From NCBI GenBank assembly GCA_018907035.1, contig JACCIC010000125.1, positions 434,001 through 498,000 on the forward strand: a stretch of 64,000 bases of DNA, written 5' to 3'. This DNA is from Sycobia sp. Sy_11 (lineage: Eukaryota; Arthropoda; Insecta; Hymenoptera; Epichrysomallidae). The position numbers and the translations under genes are program-made. Below are positions 33,483 to 44,900 of this stretch, in pieces (positions within the stretch are counted from its first letter, which is position 1; each line of letters starts with the position of its first letter). The notes below the pieces were generated by a model. That model searched no databases. It was not told the origin of the DNA and saw only the letters and a list, made by a program, of their open reading frames with translations.

Positions 33483-35090
33483 CTAGGATATCCAGAAAAG
33501 TAGTACCGGTGGTGTTGGTCGTAGTATGATCGTGAACGTAATCGAGCAGAAGTCCTCTTCTGTGTTTGCTACAGGCATCTTTTTATTCCTAGATACCCCA
33601 GACCGAGCATTATCCTTACGTAGATTGCTCCTTGACTTTCCCTGCCGCGACCAGCAGAGACACCGCTGTTTAATCTTAGCATCTTTCCTGTCTTCTGCCT
33701 GTAAAAAGTCGTTTTCTTCCATACCAAGTTACCTACTTGATACGGAAAGGAACTTCGTCTAGCGTTATAATATTCAGCCTGACGACGTTGTCGCCCTTGC
33801 GACGTGCTTAGCAATCTTTTGAAGCTTTTTAAGTTTCTTGAATTTGGCTAGCCAAGAACTCTCTCTTTCTTCATGTTAGGTTTCCGCCGTAGCTTGATCT
33901 TGGTTACGGCGGATAGTTCCTAGTGGACTCAGCTCTCTTCTGAAATTTAACAGAGCCGGAGTATATTCAGTACAGTTATATGGCGTCGTATTTAACGAAA
34001 AGTTTAACTTGAAGAGTTTCTCATCCCATGTATTATGGGATTCTTCCATGAACTCACAACACGTATTTTCAACGTCCTGTTGATTCGGTCCACTGGATTA
34101 GCCTGCGGATGGTACGAGGAGATACGGATATGGAGTAGACTCGCTTCCACTAAATAATCATTAATCCAATTATTTTTAAATTCCATACCATTATCCTACA
34201 GGAAGAGCTCTGGCGCGCCGAATTTGAGTACGATCTTCTCTTGAAATTCTTTGAGGATCATCCTGGCGTTTGCTTTACGAATGGGAATACATTCTATCCA
34301 CCGTGTAAACACATCTTGAAACACCAGGATGTACTCAAATACATGGCGACTCTTTACGAATGCTTCGGTAATTTGGCAGAGTCTTTCTAAGACTCTCCGA
34401 CCCACCAGTCCGGCAGGTGGTCTCTGATCTACTTTGGACTATTAGCACATAAGACAGTTCTTGATACATAAGTATTCTTGATACTAGCACATAAGACTTC
34501 ATATAATTTTCAACTGTCGTATAAAATCCAGACCAATAATAGATCTTTCTGACTCGAGCGAAGTTCTTTTCTCGACCCGGATGTCCAACTTTCGGATCGT
34601 CGTGGGACTCTTTAAGTATAGCATCACAACGCTTCTTAGACACAACAATCTTCCAAGTATCTTTATTGCTTAGAATGACCTCGAGCACTTCATTCAGGTG
34701 ATTGCAGTATAATTACCCACCGATTATTTTCCATATTGTATTATCATTAAGGCAATCCTGGACGTTTTTAAACCATGAAGTTTTACTCATCTTGAGTTTG
34801 TCCATCCCACATCACGTTAAGCAGGACGGATCGTCGCCCTCGGACATCCTTGAAAGAGCGTCTGGCACATTGTTCCGATGTTCAGGACGGGTGCTGAAAC
34901 GATCATCGATTTGATTTTCTCAAATGAGGCCTGTTGTTCCTCGGTTCACTCATATCGACAATCTTCCCAAGTCAGACGCGTGAGTGATTTCTCCAACATT
35001 AAAAAGTTGTTTAGTTTCGGTATCACAATTTCCTTCCAATGTAATATTGAAGCCAATACCTGAAGGACCTCAATTCTCTTTTGAGTCCTC
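33483..35090 (-). pseudogene. Gypsy element H: RT end, RNase H remnant and integrase
   Basis: On the - strand, order is preserved. The reverse transcriptase end/connection (KLNNFLMLEKSLTRLTWEDC, then EEQQASFEKIKSMI) lies at about 35070-34915. Only scraps of RNase H remain. The integrase zinc region (KVGHPGREKNFARVRKIYYW) is at about 34590-34530. The catalytic core at 34400-34050 reads LVFQDVFTRWIECIPI, DNGMEFKNNW and NPVDRINRTLK. The third catalytic residue is Asp where Glu is expected. The C-terminal part (AEYYNARRSSFPYQVGNLVW) is at about 33790-33710. Stops and frameshifts occur throughout. The family resembles the integrase of element F. Confidence 0.8.
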
Positions 35091-35164
35091 TAACTTTCTT
35101 CCAAAAAATTTATTTTGTTCTGAGTAGTTCCATTAGTCGGTTACTTTTAAAATAAATGAAATCT

Positions 35165-35615
35165 TTTACTTTGAATTACTTTGAATATTTCTGACTCCAT
35201 ATATGTTATCGAATTGACTGTGGCTTCGATCTAAAATGTTAGTTTTAACATTGTCTTAATGCATAGATTTGAATGTCGAATTCAGCATTGAGTTATCCAA
35301 TGAGACAAAATCATCATCGGAATCATAATCATTTATGGAAGCTGAGCGAATATTATTATCTAACATAAAACTCAACTTTTATCGGGATCTAGTTGGCTTT
35401 TTAATGTTGTAATCATTTGAAATTGGATTAGAAGACTGTAAAGTTTTTGATTCGACAAGCTTTTCAAATGGTGTAATGACTGGTTTCTATATATGACCTA
35501 GAACTTTTTCGATATTGTCTCTCTCTTCTTTCAATAGTGCAGATTTTCTTTTAATAGCTTTACGAGCTTGCAAAAGCTGGCTAAGGATATTTTTTTCTTT
35601 TTCAATGTCGGACAT
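35165..35615 (-). pseudogene. Lysine-rich ORF fragment of the Polinton/adintovirus-like block
   Basis: An ATG at 35613-35615 opens a frame starting MSDIEKEKNILSQLLQARKA, a charged, coiled-coil-like N-terminus rich in Lys and Leu. It runs 42 codons to a TAG, continues in frame (KPVITPFEKLVESKTLQSSN), and has a later acidic patch (NDYDSDDDF) and YGVRNI. It lies on the same strand as, and next to, the packaging ATPase once the intervening Penelope-like element is discounted. I believe it is a conserved but uncharacterised Polinton-like gene of arthropods, from general recognition of the family only. It is broken by at least three stops, and the Gypsy element H sequence begins within 100 bases. 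Confidence 0.45.
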
Positions 35616-35759
35616 GTTGCTGCATGCAATTGAATGTGTAATGAAGATTTTTTAAATTTCAGTTAAAAATTGTACTTATGTCGACTGTTCTGAATTAAAT
35701 TAATAAATATTTTTATTGGTATTACAGTCTTTATAATATAATATATTAATTAAAATAAT

Positions 35760-36330
35760 GACAGGTAATTATTTATCACCGGTGATTACTAATTTAGTAA
35801 TGGAAAAATTAGAAAATATTGCATTAAATAAGTTAAGTTTGAACCAATTATCTATATAAGATATGTTGATCACAATTGTATCAGAAAGGTGTGTAGACGA
35901 AATTGTGAATGTTTTTCATTCCATTTATGATAGAATTAAATATGCAAAAAAATATAATTAGAGATTAAATTAAGTTTTTTGAATGTTAATGTTATTAGAG
36001 TTATTAATAACAGAGTAAAATTAAATTGGTACAGGAAACCTACATGGTCAGGTAGGTTATTAAATTTTAACTCACACCATCTATTCGAAAACAAGATAGG
36101 TATTATAAAGGGAGGCATCCTCAGAGCAATGAAAGTATCACACAAAGATTTTAGAAAAAATAATTTAAAATTAGTTAAAGAGATATTCATTAACAACGAT
36201 TATCCAATAGACCTTACAAATAAAATGATTGCAAAGAGAGTGGATCAGATTTATAATAATACGAGAGAACGTAATATAGAAAAGAAAGGGAATAATAATA
36301 AAATCCTGGTATTGCCATACGTAACAGGAT
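35760..36330 (+). pseudogene. PLE I: reverse transcriptase fragment
   Basis: Starts at about 35768 with LSPVITNLVMEKLENIALNK, the PLE reverse transcriptase block before the catalytic strand. The following YVDD region is damaged by frameshifts (35860-35980). From 35979 it continues LNWYRKPTWSGRLLNFNSHH, LRAMKVSHKDFRKNNLKLVK, NNDYPIDLTNKMIAKRVDQI and LPYVTG, matching the thumb/linker part of PLE proteins. At about 36330 the sequence turns into an inverted copy of the element's own GIY-YIG start. The N-terminal half is missing. Confidence 0.75.
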
Positions 36331-36339
36331 ATGTAATAC

Positions 36340-36430
36340 GATATGTAATACTTGTCACAGTTTTTACAATTTCTTTTGTATACCATTTCTGTTTTATTTA
36401 TCATCCTTATCTTTATAATTATTAAATAAA
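36340..36430 (-). repeat. Inverted copy of PLE GIY-YIG start (fold-back)
   Basis: Bases 36345-36425 are the imperfect reverse complement of about 37303-37382. On the - strand they read VYKRNCKNCDKYYI, the same motif that reads VYKINCKDCDKYYI on the + strand at 37339-37380. The two copies face each other across about 870 bases. Confidence 0.8.
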
Positions 36431-37240
36431 TTTAAATACTGTTGTTTTATTAAACGAAAGAGTGAAATAGATTAATAATAATAAGTGTTATATATGCTTA
36501 ATTATAATAAGGAGAATGAGATAATGGTAAGACAAATAAGAATAAAAAACACATACAATTATTAAAACAAATATAATTACTTGATTCTAAAATAAAGGCA
36601 TAAAAAACTTCCACTGTATAAGTGGAGGAAAAAGCCGACCTTTAATAAACAATATATTAAATTGAATGATCATTCAAGACTTAATCTAAGGCTTACCCTA
36701 CAGACATTTATTGTGCACAGTTTTGCCGGAATTCGATGCGCCGAGACTTCAAACCTCGTCAGGCTGAAAGTTCGTACTTTGATGTTCAATCTCCCACATG
36801 GAGATCGAAGTATCTCTCGAGGAGACAGGGGCCTATAATCGAGAGACACAATGTGTCTCAGGGCGACAGGGGCCAATTCAAGACACTGAGCCGCTAGGGG
36901 CGAAAATAGGCGACGAGGCCTTTCACAATGGAATTGGCCGCTCAGGGCAACACTTCACTTCAGAGCAGAAAGAAACTATGGAAGTGCACTTCGCTCGACT
37001 AACGCTCGCGACAATCTGACCACTCGCCCACCGTACGATTTCAAGAGGGCTCTCCGCGCTCGGCTACAAATATAAACAAAGTCCCCATTTTTCTTAATAC
37101 GTATCAAATATATACATACACCTATGCCTATAGGCATATACATATTCACACACATACATACTACATTTATACACAGACACAAATATACATATAATACATA
37201 TACTATTTGTAATAAGAAATAAATTACGATTAGCGCGAAC
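36431..37240. other. Unidentified insert between the PLE fold-back arms
   Basis: The GC-richer core (36700-37080) differs in composition from the AT-rich PLE. It has repeated GGGGCC/GACAGGGGCC motifs at about 36825-36875 but no open frame with a known motif. It may be an LTR or SINE fragment; I cannot place it. Confidence 0.35.
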
Positions 37241-37269
37241 AAATACATAATATTCAAGTTAACTTTAGA

Positions 37270-37620
37270 AACAATAATAATATTAGAAAGGTATTTAATA
37301 TTTGTAAAGATAAGGATGATAAATGTTTGAAAACAGGAGTGGTATACAAAATAAATTGTAAAGATTGTGACAAATATTATATTGGACAAACAGGAAGAAA
37401 TCTAAAACAAAAAATATATGAGAATCAGTATAGCTTACGAAACACAAATGGTTAAAAGAACATAGTTTAAACTTGTTTCATTCTTTCGAATTCAAAAATG
37501 TAAATATTTTAGAACAAGGTATTAAAAAATATAAACAAAAAACTCTTGGAAATATTAATCTTTTGAAGAACTCTAATCATGTAAATTTATCTTATCATTC
37601 AAGTTAAAAAGGAGGGGGTC
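37270..37620 (+). pseudogene. PLE I: GIY-YIG endonuclease domain
   Basis: From 37290 the + strand reads KDKDDKCLKTGVVYKINCKD followed by CDKYYIGQTGRNLK, the cysteine pair and GIY-YIG core of PLE proteins. It then breaks at a stop near 37455. Remnants in other frames (NTWFKEHS-like, then LKNSNHVNLSYHSS) reach about 37605, the usual C-terminus. It would supply the nicking activity for insertion; it is dead here. Confidence 0.8.
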
Positions 37621-38055
37621 CTATAAATTTTATATTAATAAACTTATAATTAAAAATTTTACTTACCTCGACTGTTCTGAATAAAATTAATAAATATTTT
37701 TATCGGTCTTTCAGTCTTTACAATCTTACAGTCTTTGTAGTTTAGTTCCTGAGGATGAACCGTAGTGGTTCGAAATGTTGGACACAGGTGAATCTCAATT
37801 TAAGGTGGTGGGGGCAGTGAATTTGTCCTTTACTAACACAGAATATTGCTATTATTATTAATTTTATTTTATTTTTATATTGTTAATTTTTAATTTTTAC
37901 TATAATTTATTGTATTAATAAGTTCTATTTCAGATTCTTTGGGGATGAACATAAACAAGAACCATCTGACTGTCATTATTTTAGCTAATATATTATATTA
38001 TAGAGACTGTAAGACTGATAAAAATATTTATTTTTTAAATTTAATTTTATTAAAA

Positions 38056-38430
38056 AACGGTCAAAGCATTTTCCGTATCTACCATTATCAATCGGTTTAT
38101 TTTTTTTAATAACAGCGAATGCATATTTATCATTTTTCCAACATTCAGAATAAAGATTTCGAATCTCGAAAATTAGATCAGTAACTTCAAAAGTTAGAGC
38201 AGTATTCACATTGTCTGAACGATAAATTATAACGTAATAATATTATTTCTAATAAGATTTTTTGTATATGAGCATACGACTGGCATAGTTCGAAGCAGTC
38301 TATACTTATATGTCCACCCAAGAAAAAAAAGGCTCTGACGTTATTTTGCTTTATCGTAGCTTGATGATGTAGCATACGCTACCTCATCAAGAATCATAAT
38401 TGAATTGGGCAATGCTTCATCTGGTGATAT
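38056..38430 (-). pseudogene. Polinton-like packaging ATPase, C-terminal part with Walker B
   Basis: On the - strand, immediately after the Gypsy target site, the frame reads PDEALPNSIMILDEVAYA at about 38426-38373. NSIMILDEV is a Walker B motif. It is followed, across frameshifts, by IDCFELCQSYAHIQKILLE (about 38306-38250) and by SECWKNDKYAFAVIKKNKPI then DNGRYGKCFDRF (about 38150-38060). This order (Walker B, a CQSYA sensor-like block, NGRYRK-type end) is that of A32/FtsK-like DNA-packaging ATPases of Polintons, which drive genome packaging into capsids. The N-terminal part lies beyond the 8-kb Gypsy at 46475-46776. The frame is broken near 38350, 38240 and 38200. Confidence 0.72.
38427..38430 (+). 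repeat. Target site duplication ATAT, left copy
   Basis: ATAT directly before the LTR start TGTGGGGATC. The same four bases follow the LTR end at 46471-46474. Confidence 0.8.
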
Positions 38431-38763
38431 TGTGGGGATCGTACACTATACGAGCCCACATCGATATGCGCATGCGCGCCCATGTATATACCGCGCACGT
38501 AATGTAGCGAGCGGTGGCGCCTCCAACTGCGTGGAGGGGGCCGCGACGCCGCGGCGTGGGCAACGGCCGCACGCCGCGGCATTCCTGTACGGTAATCGGT
38601 AGAGCCAGGAACCTATAGTCCTTCTCTCACTTCGCCATTGTTGTATTGCTATAATAATAAAGTTATTGTTAATTATTAACAAAGTGTATATTTATTGAGC
38701 ATCCTCGACGACGACCGACGAGTGAACGGTCGGGCAATAATAAATATTGCCACTATCTCCACA
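38431..38763 (+). repeat. 5' LTR of Gypsy element J
   Basis: 333 bp from TGTGGGGATC to ATCTCCACA. The last 180 bases (from TCCTGTACGG at about 38584) match 46283-46470 closely. The shared part contains an AATAATAAAG polyadenylation-like signal and the CGACGACGA/CGACGAGTG block. The first 150 bases have no counterpart before the 3' LTR remnant. Confidence 0.85.
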
Positions 38764-38764
38764 C

Positions 38765-38782
38765 TGGTGACCCCGGCTTAAA
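38765..38782 (+). promoter_or_regulatory. Primer binding site of Gypsy element J
   Basis: TGGTGACCCCGGCTTAAA begins one base after the LTR end, the expected place for a tRNA-complementary primer site, and starts with the invariant TGG. I did not assign the tRNA. Confidence 0.65.
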
Positions 38783-40707
38783 AGAACACGCTCCCAGCAA
38801 TATTCTGAGGAGCAGAGTAATCCAGCGGCATCCACGCGGATGATCACGGAAATTCACCGGGGACAGCTCAAATCATCGCCACCAGGTACGCAACAATAGT
38901 TCAAACACTAATTTTTTCAAAATTAGTTTTGCAGCAACCGGTGCGAGAACGCACAGCAATACCACGTGGCCGCTAATAAAGGCGCGCCAACAAAGGACGC
39001 GCGTCGCCTAAAGGTCAGCGCTGCGGCGGAAGCGCAACGAGCAGTGCATCTCAACAACTGCAGCAGCAGCAGGAGCCCCGCGCAACAGGTTGCAGCGCTC
39101 CAGGCGCAACCCCATCAGCAGCGGTGGCAGGAGACCCGCGCACCTGGTTGCAGCCTATCAGGCGCGATCCCATCAGCAGCGGTGACAGGAGCCCGCGCAT
39201 CTGGTTGCAGCTCATCAGGCGCGACTCCATCAGCAGCGGCGGCAGGAGCCCCGCGCACCTGGTTGCAGCCTATCAGGCGCGATCCCATCAGCAGCGGTGA
39301 CAGGAGCCCGCGCATCTGGTTGCAGCTCATCAGGCGCGACTCCATCAGCAGCGGCGGCAGGAGCCCCGCGGACCTGGTTGCAGTAGCACAGGCGCGACCC
39401 CAGCAGCAGCGGCTGCAGGAGCTGTGCACGCGGTTGCAGCGCATCAGGCGCGACCCCAGCAGCAGCGGCAGCAGGAGCTGTGCACGCGGTTGCAGCGCAT
39501 CAGGCGCGACCGCAGCAACAGCAGCAGCAGCAGCACCAATGCCGAGCAGTCCAAGCCGGATAGCAGCTTCATCATCAGCAGCATCGGCATGACCGAAATC
39601 CACGTAGGTTAAAATTCTTATAGTGTGCACGTAGTTTTTTTTTTGTTTCTCCCCCTTAGCTGTTCGGGGAACGCGTAACGTACGTAGCAACACGCATATA
39701 AGTTTTCTTTTGATAATCTGCATCATTGACATTTACGAACGTGTTTAAGACTTTCTTTTTTTACGTAATATTTTCGTAATTATTTATAATAATAAGCTGA
39801 TTGAGCTGAGCGCGCTGCAATAATCTTGCACAACATCGCACATTTTAGTGCAGAACGCCTTTGTTTCCGGAAAAATCGTTTTACCGCGAAACCGCTTTGT
39901 GCGGCCATGTGCGCGTACAAGCACCGGATTTCCTCCTTCCCGCTTTTCTATACGCACAGGAGGGCAAAGGGAGCATCCCAGTTCTGCCACCCAATATGCG
40001 ACTGCGAAAAGCGAAACGGAAAGATATCCTGCGCAGATCGAATATAAATTAAATTATATTAAATACAGTTACTCGGAATGCAGTGCGAACAGCGCGCGCA
40101 GTAGTCGGTATTTTAATTATATTAAAACAAGTGTTTATCAAGCAAACGCCGTGCTCTTCAAATAGAGTACACGTCTTTTGGCGAAAGCCCCAGTAAATGG
40201 GAAGGCGGGTGGAACCACGTTACTGCAACTGGTTGGCATCGTCTGGAGCTTGAACCAAGCGTCGGTTAGACGGACCCATGCTTCAGCACCCTCCGCAGTC
40301 GCACCGGTCGCTCCAACGAGGCTCGTGAAAGCGAGAGCCGTCACCATCCGTACTGCTTACGAGCAGATAGCACGGAATACGCTTAAAGCACTCAGGGAAT
40401 AAAAAACTTACGCCTCTCCCGAGCAATAAAGCGAAGCGTATCGTTGCTTCTTAGCCACCCCACCCTCTTTTGCGTTTGACATAAGTGCACGCACGCGACA
40501 GGCAGGGATGCGGCTCTACCCCGACATCGCCATAGGCGGGTATCTGCGTATACCTTGCGGCATGTAAGTCGGGCTCTATGAGCAACCCCGAGACCGTTAT
40601 AGTCAGCCCCCCAGCCGAGAAAGGCGGGCAGCGAACTCAGTGTACAGGGTCGAATAAGTAAAACGCGGAGCGGTACTTGGTACGCCATAGTATTCACGGA
40701 CAACAAC
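38783..40707 (+). other. Long leader of Gypsy element J
   Basis: About 1.9 kb lies between the primer site and gag. It holds the 57/58-bp minisatellite (39060-39530). After that it is mixed sequence with short open frames (for example 40178-40402, rich in Ala, Val and Thr) that have no known motif. A 209-codon frame spans the minisatellite (38966-39592), but its reading shifts relative to the repeat unit from copy to copy, so I do not call it a gene. Confidence 0.5.
39060..39530 (+). repeat. 57/58-bp minisatellite, about eight units
   Basis: Units carry CAGCAGCGGNGGCAGGAGCC ... GGTTGCAG ... ATCAGGCGCGA. Lengths alternate 58 and 57 bases. The dimer at 39115-39229 is almost identical to 39230-39344, a 115-bp higher-order unit. 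The last copies (39400-39530) are more Gln-coding (CAGCAGCAG). Confidence 0.9.
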
Positions 40708-41924
40708 ATGGCGCTCTCTTACTCGCCGCCGAAGAATAGCGCAAGCGGTAACCGCGATATGGCAGAGCTGTTGGAGCTTTGTCGTAGGATAAACGAACTG
40801 TTCGACGCACTGGCCGGCGAGAATGCGGCACTTCGCGATCGCATAGACGAGATCAGTACTCATATGCAGGAACTCAGTACGCGCGACGGCAACCGCACAG
40901 ATAGGGTTGCAGACCGCGCGCGATCACCTGCACGCGAAAACGCGAACGCGATTAGAATCGTAGACAATAACCCGGCAGCAGTCGGTAACATAGTACAACC
41001 GAACAATAGGCCGCGAGACTTTCGTTTCCCGCGATTCCGCACACACGATTGCGACGGCTGGTTTCAGTCATTCGAGCGCATGTTACAGAGATTTCGGATT
41101 ATCGACGACGCGGAAAAACTTGATTCGTTGATCACCCATATCGGTCCCGAAATTACCGACACTCTTTTCGAGTGTCTCCAAAATCTCCCTAACAAGAGCA
41201 GTATACAGCTCTGAAACGCGATGTATGCGCACGCTACTCATTATCGATCGAGGAGTGCATGGAGAGTGTATTCCGCGAGACCACAATACACGACCGCAAA
41301 CCGAGCGAAATACTCGCGGAAATGTTGAAACTAGTAGGCGACCAGATACACATGAACAGGGTAATGCGTTTCTGGCGCTCACGCCTCCCTGCACAAATCC
41401 AAATACAAATTGTTAACGTCGACGACGACCGCGCACCGGAACACGCGGATAAGATTTATGAGATAGCGCGTAGGTGCGAAGACTCGAATCTTACGTCGCA
41501 CGACGAGCCAAGATCGAGCCGCGACGCGAGCAGCGAATTAGAGCGCGCGTACGACAAGATTGAAAAGCTATCGTGAGAGCTTCGCACACGCGAATCAGAG
41601 GCGCGTAGCTGGCGCAGAGATCGTTCAGCAAGCCCTCAGAGCCCACGGCACACGCCCCCCGCAAGGAGCAGCAGCTCCAGCAATAGGAAGGCGTCCCATA
41701 CCAGGCGTTCGCGTGATAACGCAGCCTCGCCTACGGCAGACGCAGAACGCGTAATAAGCTCTAACAACGTTCGCCGCAAAGAAAAGAAAGCTGGTCCACG
41801 AATGCGCGACAGTATATGCGACGCACACTACACATACGGTGCCAAAGCGCGCACCTGCGACAAATCGTGTAAACGATACAGCGAATACTCGGCAAAAGCT
41901 AACGGGTCGAGAAACGAGCTGTAA
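40708..41924 (+). pseudogene. Gypsy element J gag
   Basis: Gag starts at ATG 40708 (MALSYSPPKNSASGNRDMAE). An N-terminal heptad-like helix (LLELCRRINELFDALAGEN, residues 12-55) is followed by the capsid start (FRFPRFRTHDCDGWFQSFER, then MLQRFRIIDDAEKLDSLITH). Frame 1 ends at 41214. The capsid continues from about 41207 in another frame (YSLSIEECMESVF, HMNRVMRFWRSRLPAQIQ) after a one-base shift. A TGA interrupts at 41574-41576. The basic Ser/Arg-rich tail ends in a zinc motif, CDAHYTYGAKARTCDKSC, then TAA 41922-41924. That C-x2-H-type motif with G-xx-AR-xC is typical of one Gypsy lineage and replaces the usual CCHC knuckle. Role: particle assembly and RNA packaging. Confidence 0.8.
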
Positions 41925-41987
41925 GCGCCCAGGCCGAGACGCACTCGGCGCTTACCTTCTCATCGCGTCTCCACATCAAAGATGTAA

Positions 41988-44900
41988 ATATTAAGATCTA
42001 AGATCACCTTCCTAATTGACTCCGGAGCCGAAATTTCCATCGTGCCGCGACGGCACGCGGAAGATGCTTGGATGGACGAGCTTAAGCTTTACGCCGCGAA
42101 CGGTACACATATCAATACTTACGGGGCAAAGAGGTTAAACCTCGATCTCGGATTCAACACCGAAATGCCGTGGAATTTCGTGGTTCCCGACGTAGAAAAT
42201 GCCATCATCGGCAGCGATCTACTGCGCGGCTTCCACCCAGTTTCCGACCTCAAGGTACGCACTCTGACGCACCAGCCATCCGGGGCTTGCGTAAGGTGCA
42301 TATCAAAAGTAGTCGCGAACTTCACGGTACACACTGTGCAATCAGGCAGCGCTTACGCGAACATCACCGCGAAATTCCCCAAAGTTATGGGACTTGAACA
42401 AAGTACGCCCAGGAAGGACCGCGGAGTTTTCCACTACATACAAACGACCGGACCCCCCGTAAGCCAACGCGCGCGCAGGCTACCGCCAGAGAAACTACGC
42501 GCGGCCAAGGAGCAATTCGAGGAGATGCTCAAAGACGGCATAGTACGACCGTCGAAGAGCCCGTGGGCAAGCCCCATCCACTTAGTTTCCAAGAAGGACG
42601 GAGAATGGTGGATATGCGGAGACTATCGGCGTCTCAACAGCGTTACCATCGCGGACAAGTACCCGCGGATCGGATACCGCATATCCAAGATTTTCCGAAC
42701 TTCTTGGCCGGGAAGAACGTCTTCTCCAAACTCTATCTACACGCCGCATATCATCAAATACCTATCGCGGAGGAGGACAAAGAGAAGGCGGCCGTTATTA
42801 CCCCGTTCGGTCTGTTCGAATATAACGTGATGACGTTCGGGTTGCGTAACGCCGGGCAAACATTTCAGCGTTATATCAATAGCGCGTTAGACGGCCTCCG
42901 TTGTGCGTTTGTGTTCCTCGACGACATTCTTATCGCGTCGAGCAACAAGGAGGAGCACAAGCGCGACTTGGAGAAGGTCCTCAGCAAACTTGAAAAATTC
43001 GCGCTTCGCCTCAACGTTAAAAAGTGCAAATTCGGGCAGGCCGAGGTGGAATTTTTAGGACACGCTATTAATACCACCGGATTTAAACCAACCGCGGAGA
43101 AGCTCGACGCCGTCAGGAGCTTCCCGAAACCAGCGACGCTTCAAGACATGCGGCGTTTCTTAGGGCTGATTAATTTTTATAATGCGTGCATTTCCCACGC
43201 GGCCGAGATCCAAGAACCGCTCACGAAATATCTTCAGGGCGCGAAAAAGAAGGATAATCGCGCTATCCGTTGGTGTCCCGAGGCTGAACAAGCGTTTAAA
43301 GACTGCAAGCAGTCGGTCCTCGATATTGCGGAGATGGGTTTTCCGGACGAGGACGCGGAAATACGTTTAGTTACAGACGCGTCAAACACCGCGATGGGAG
43401 CCGCATTCGAACAAAAGGACGGAGAGCAATGGCGTCATATAGCATTCTTTTCTAGAAAATTCAATCATGCTCAAGCCAAGTACGCGAGGATCGACCGCGA
43501 GCTCACGGCGATATACTACGCGGTAAGTAAGTTTTTCTACTACTTAGAGGGACGCGAATTCACTATCGTCACCGATCATAAGCCGCTGATGTACGTCGTG
43601 TCGCAAAACCAAGACAAGGCTCCCGCGCTACGCTGCCGGCAGCTCAATTACATCGCGCAATTGAACGCGAAAATCGTATACCAAGCAGGGGACGAGAACT
43701 TAGTCGCCGACGCGCTGTCGCGAATCGAGTCGTTCCGTATACCCAGTATGTTCAACTGGAACGACTCATGGAACAGGTACGAGGAGGACGTCGACGCGGT
43801 CAGGAAAGACGTAAACGCCTACCGCCTCCCGACTCTGTTCGACGCGAAAGAACTCGCGAAGGAGCAAGACTCAAACCCGGATTTGTATCGAATCCTACGC
43901 GACCCGCAGCACCCATTAAAGCTGAGACAACTCACCTTCAATGACGATCCGACCTTACCGTTTTACTGCGATATACAGGGAGACAGCATTAGACTATTAT
44001 ATTCCCGAATCGCTACGCGACGAAGTGTTTAACATATTCCACGGGACGTCGCATCCCAGCGGAAAGGTCACTGATCGGCTGATACGCCGGCAATACGTGT
44101 GGCCGGATATGAGCCGAGAGATTACTAGGAAGTGCAGGGAATGCGTAGAATGACAGCTCTCCAAGGTAGCGCGACACAACAAGCCGCTCCCCGACCATTT
44201 TACAGCGCCAGACGCGCGATTTAAGCATATACACATCGACATAGTCAAACCGCTCACCGCGAGGAGTGATTATCAATACATGCTCACCGTGATCGACAGA
44301 TATTCGCGATGGCCCGAAGCCGTACCGATGGCGGACACCACCGCGCGCGCAGTCGCGGAGGCCGGAATGCAACACTGGATTGCGCGGTACGGGACACCCG
44401 AAATTATCACTACGGATCAAGGGCGACAATTCGAGTCGAGACTTTTCGAAGAACTTTTAAAGTTCTCAGGGTGCAAAAGGATACGCACCACTTCCTATCA
44501 CCCGGCCGCGAATGGCATTGTAGAAAGGTGGCATCGCGACCTTAAAGCCGCGCTTTGTGCCAGGGTGACAATCCAGACTGGCCCAGAGCACTACCGATGG
44601 TGCTGCTGGGCTTACGCACACGCGTCCGTACCGACGTAGGAGTCAGTCCCGCAGAATATCTATACGGCACGACCCTCAAGATCCCCGGCGCGTTTTGCGT
44701 TGACGACGGAGTCGAACCCGACGACAGCGCGTTCCTCCGCGACCTCAAGGAGTACATGCACAATGTACGACCAGCTCGAGTCGAGCACAGAAACACACAC
44801 AAACCCTTCGTGTACAAAGAAATGGGGCAATGCACCCATGTGTTTCTCCAAACTAACTCCAACAGGCAGACCCTATGTAGACCATACTCCGGGCCGCACC

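Larger units (their letters stand above)
35645..38055 (+). mobile_element. Penelope-like element I, inserted next to the packaging ATPase
   Basis: The PLE is bounded by pseudo-LTRs: direct copies at about 35655-35725 and 37640-37715 (shared CGACTGTTCTGAA and AATAAATATTTTTAT) and an inverted copy at about 37985-38055. Between them lie a reverse transcriptase remnant, a fold-back, unrelated inserted DNA and a GIY-YIG domain. The 3' tail at 37740-37840 contains GGATGAACC ... GGTTCGAAAT, the + strand form of the tail at 10.1 and 19.3 kb. Both outer flanks are Polinton-like sequence, so the PLE inserted into that block. Confidence 0.75.

Noticed and set aside
38966..39592. 209-codon open frame across the leader minisatellite
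   Set aside because: The repeat unit alternates 57 and 58 bases, so the frame changes meaning from copy to copy; the peptide is low-complexity and lacks any domain.
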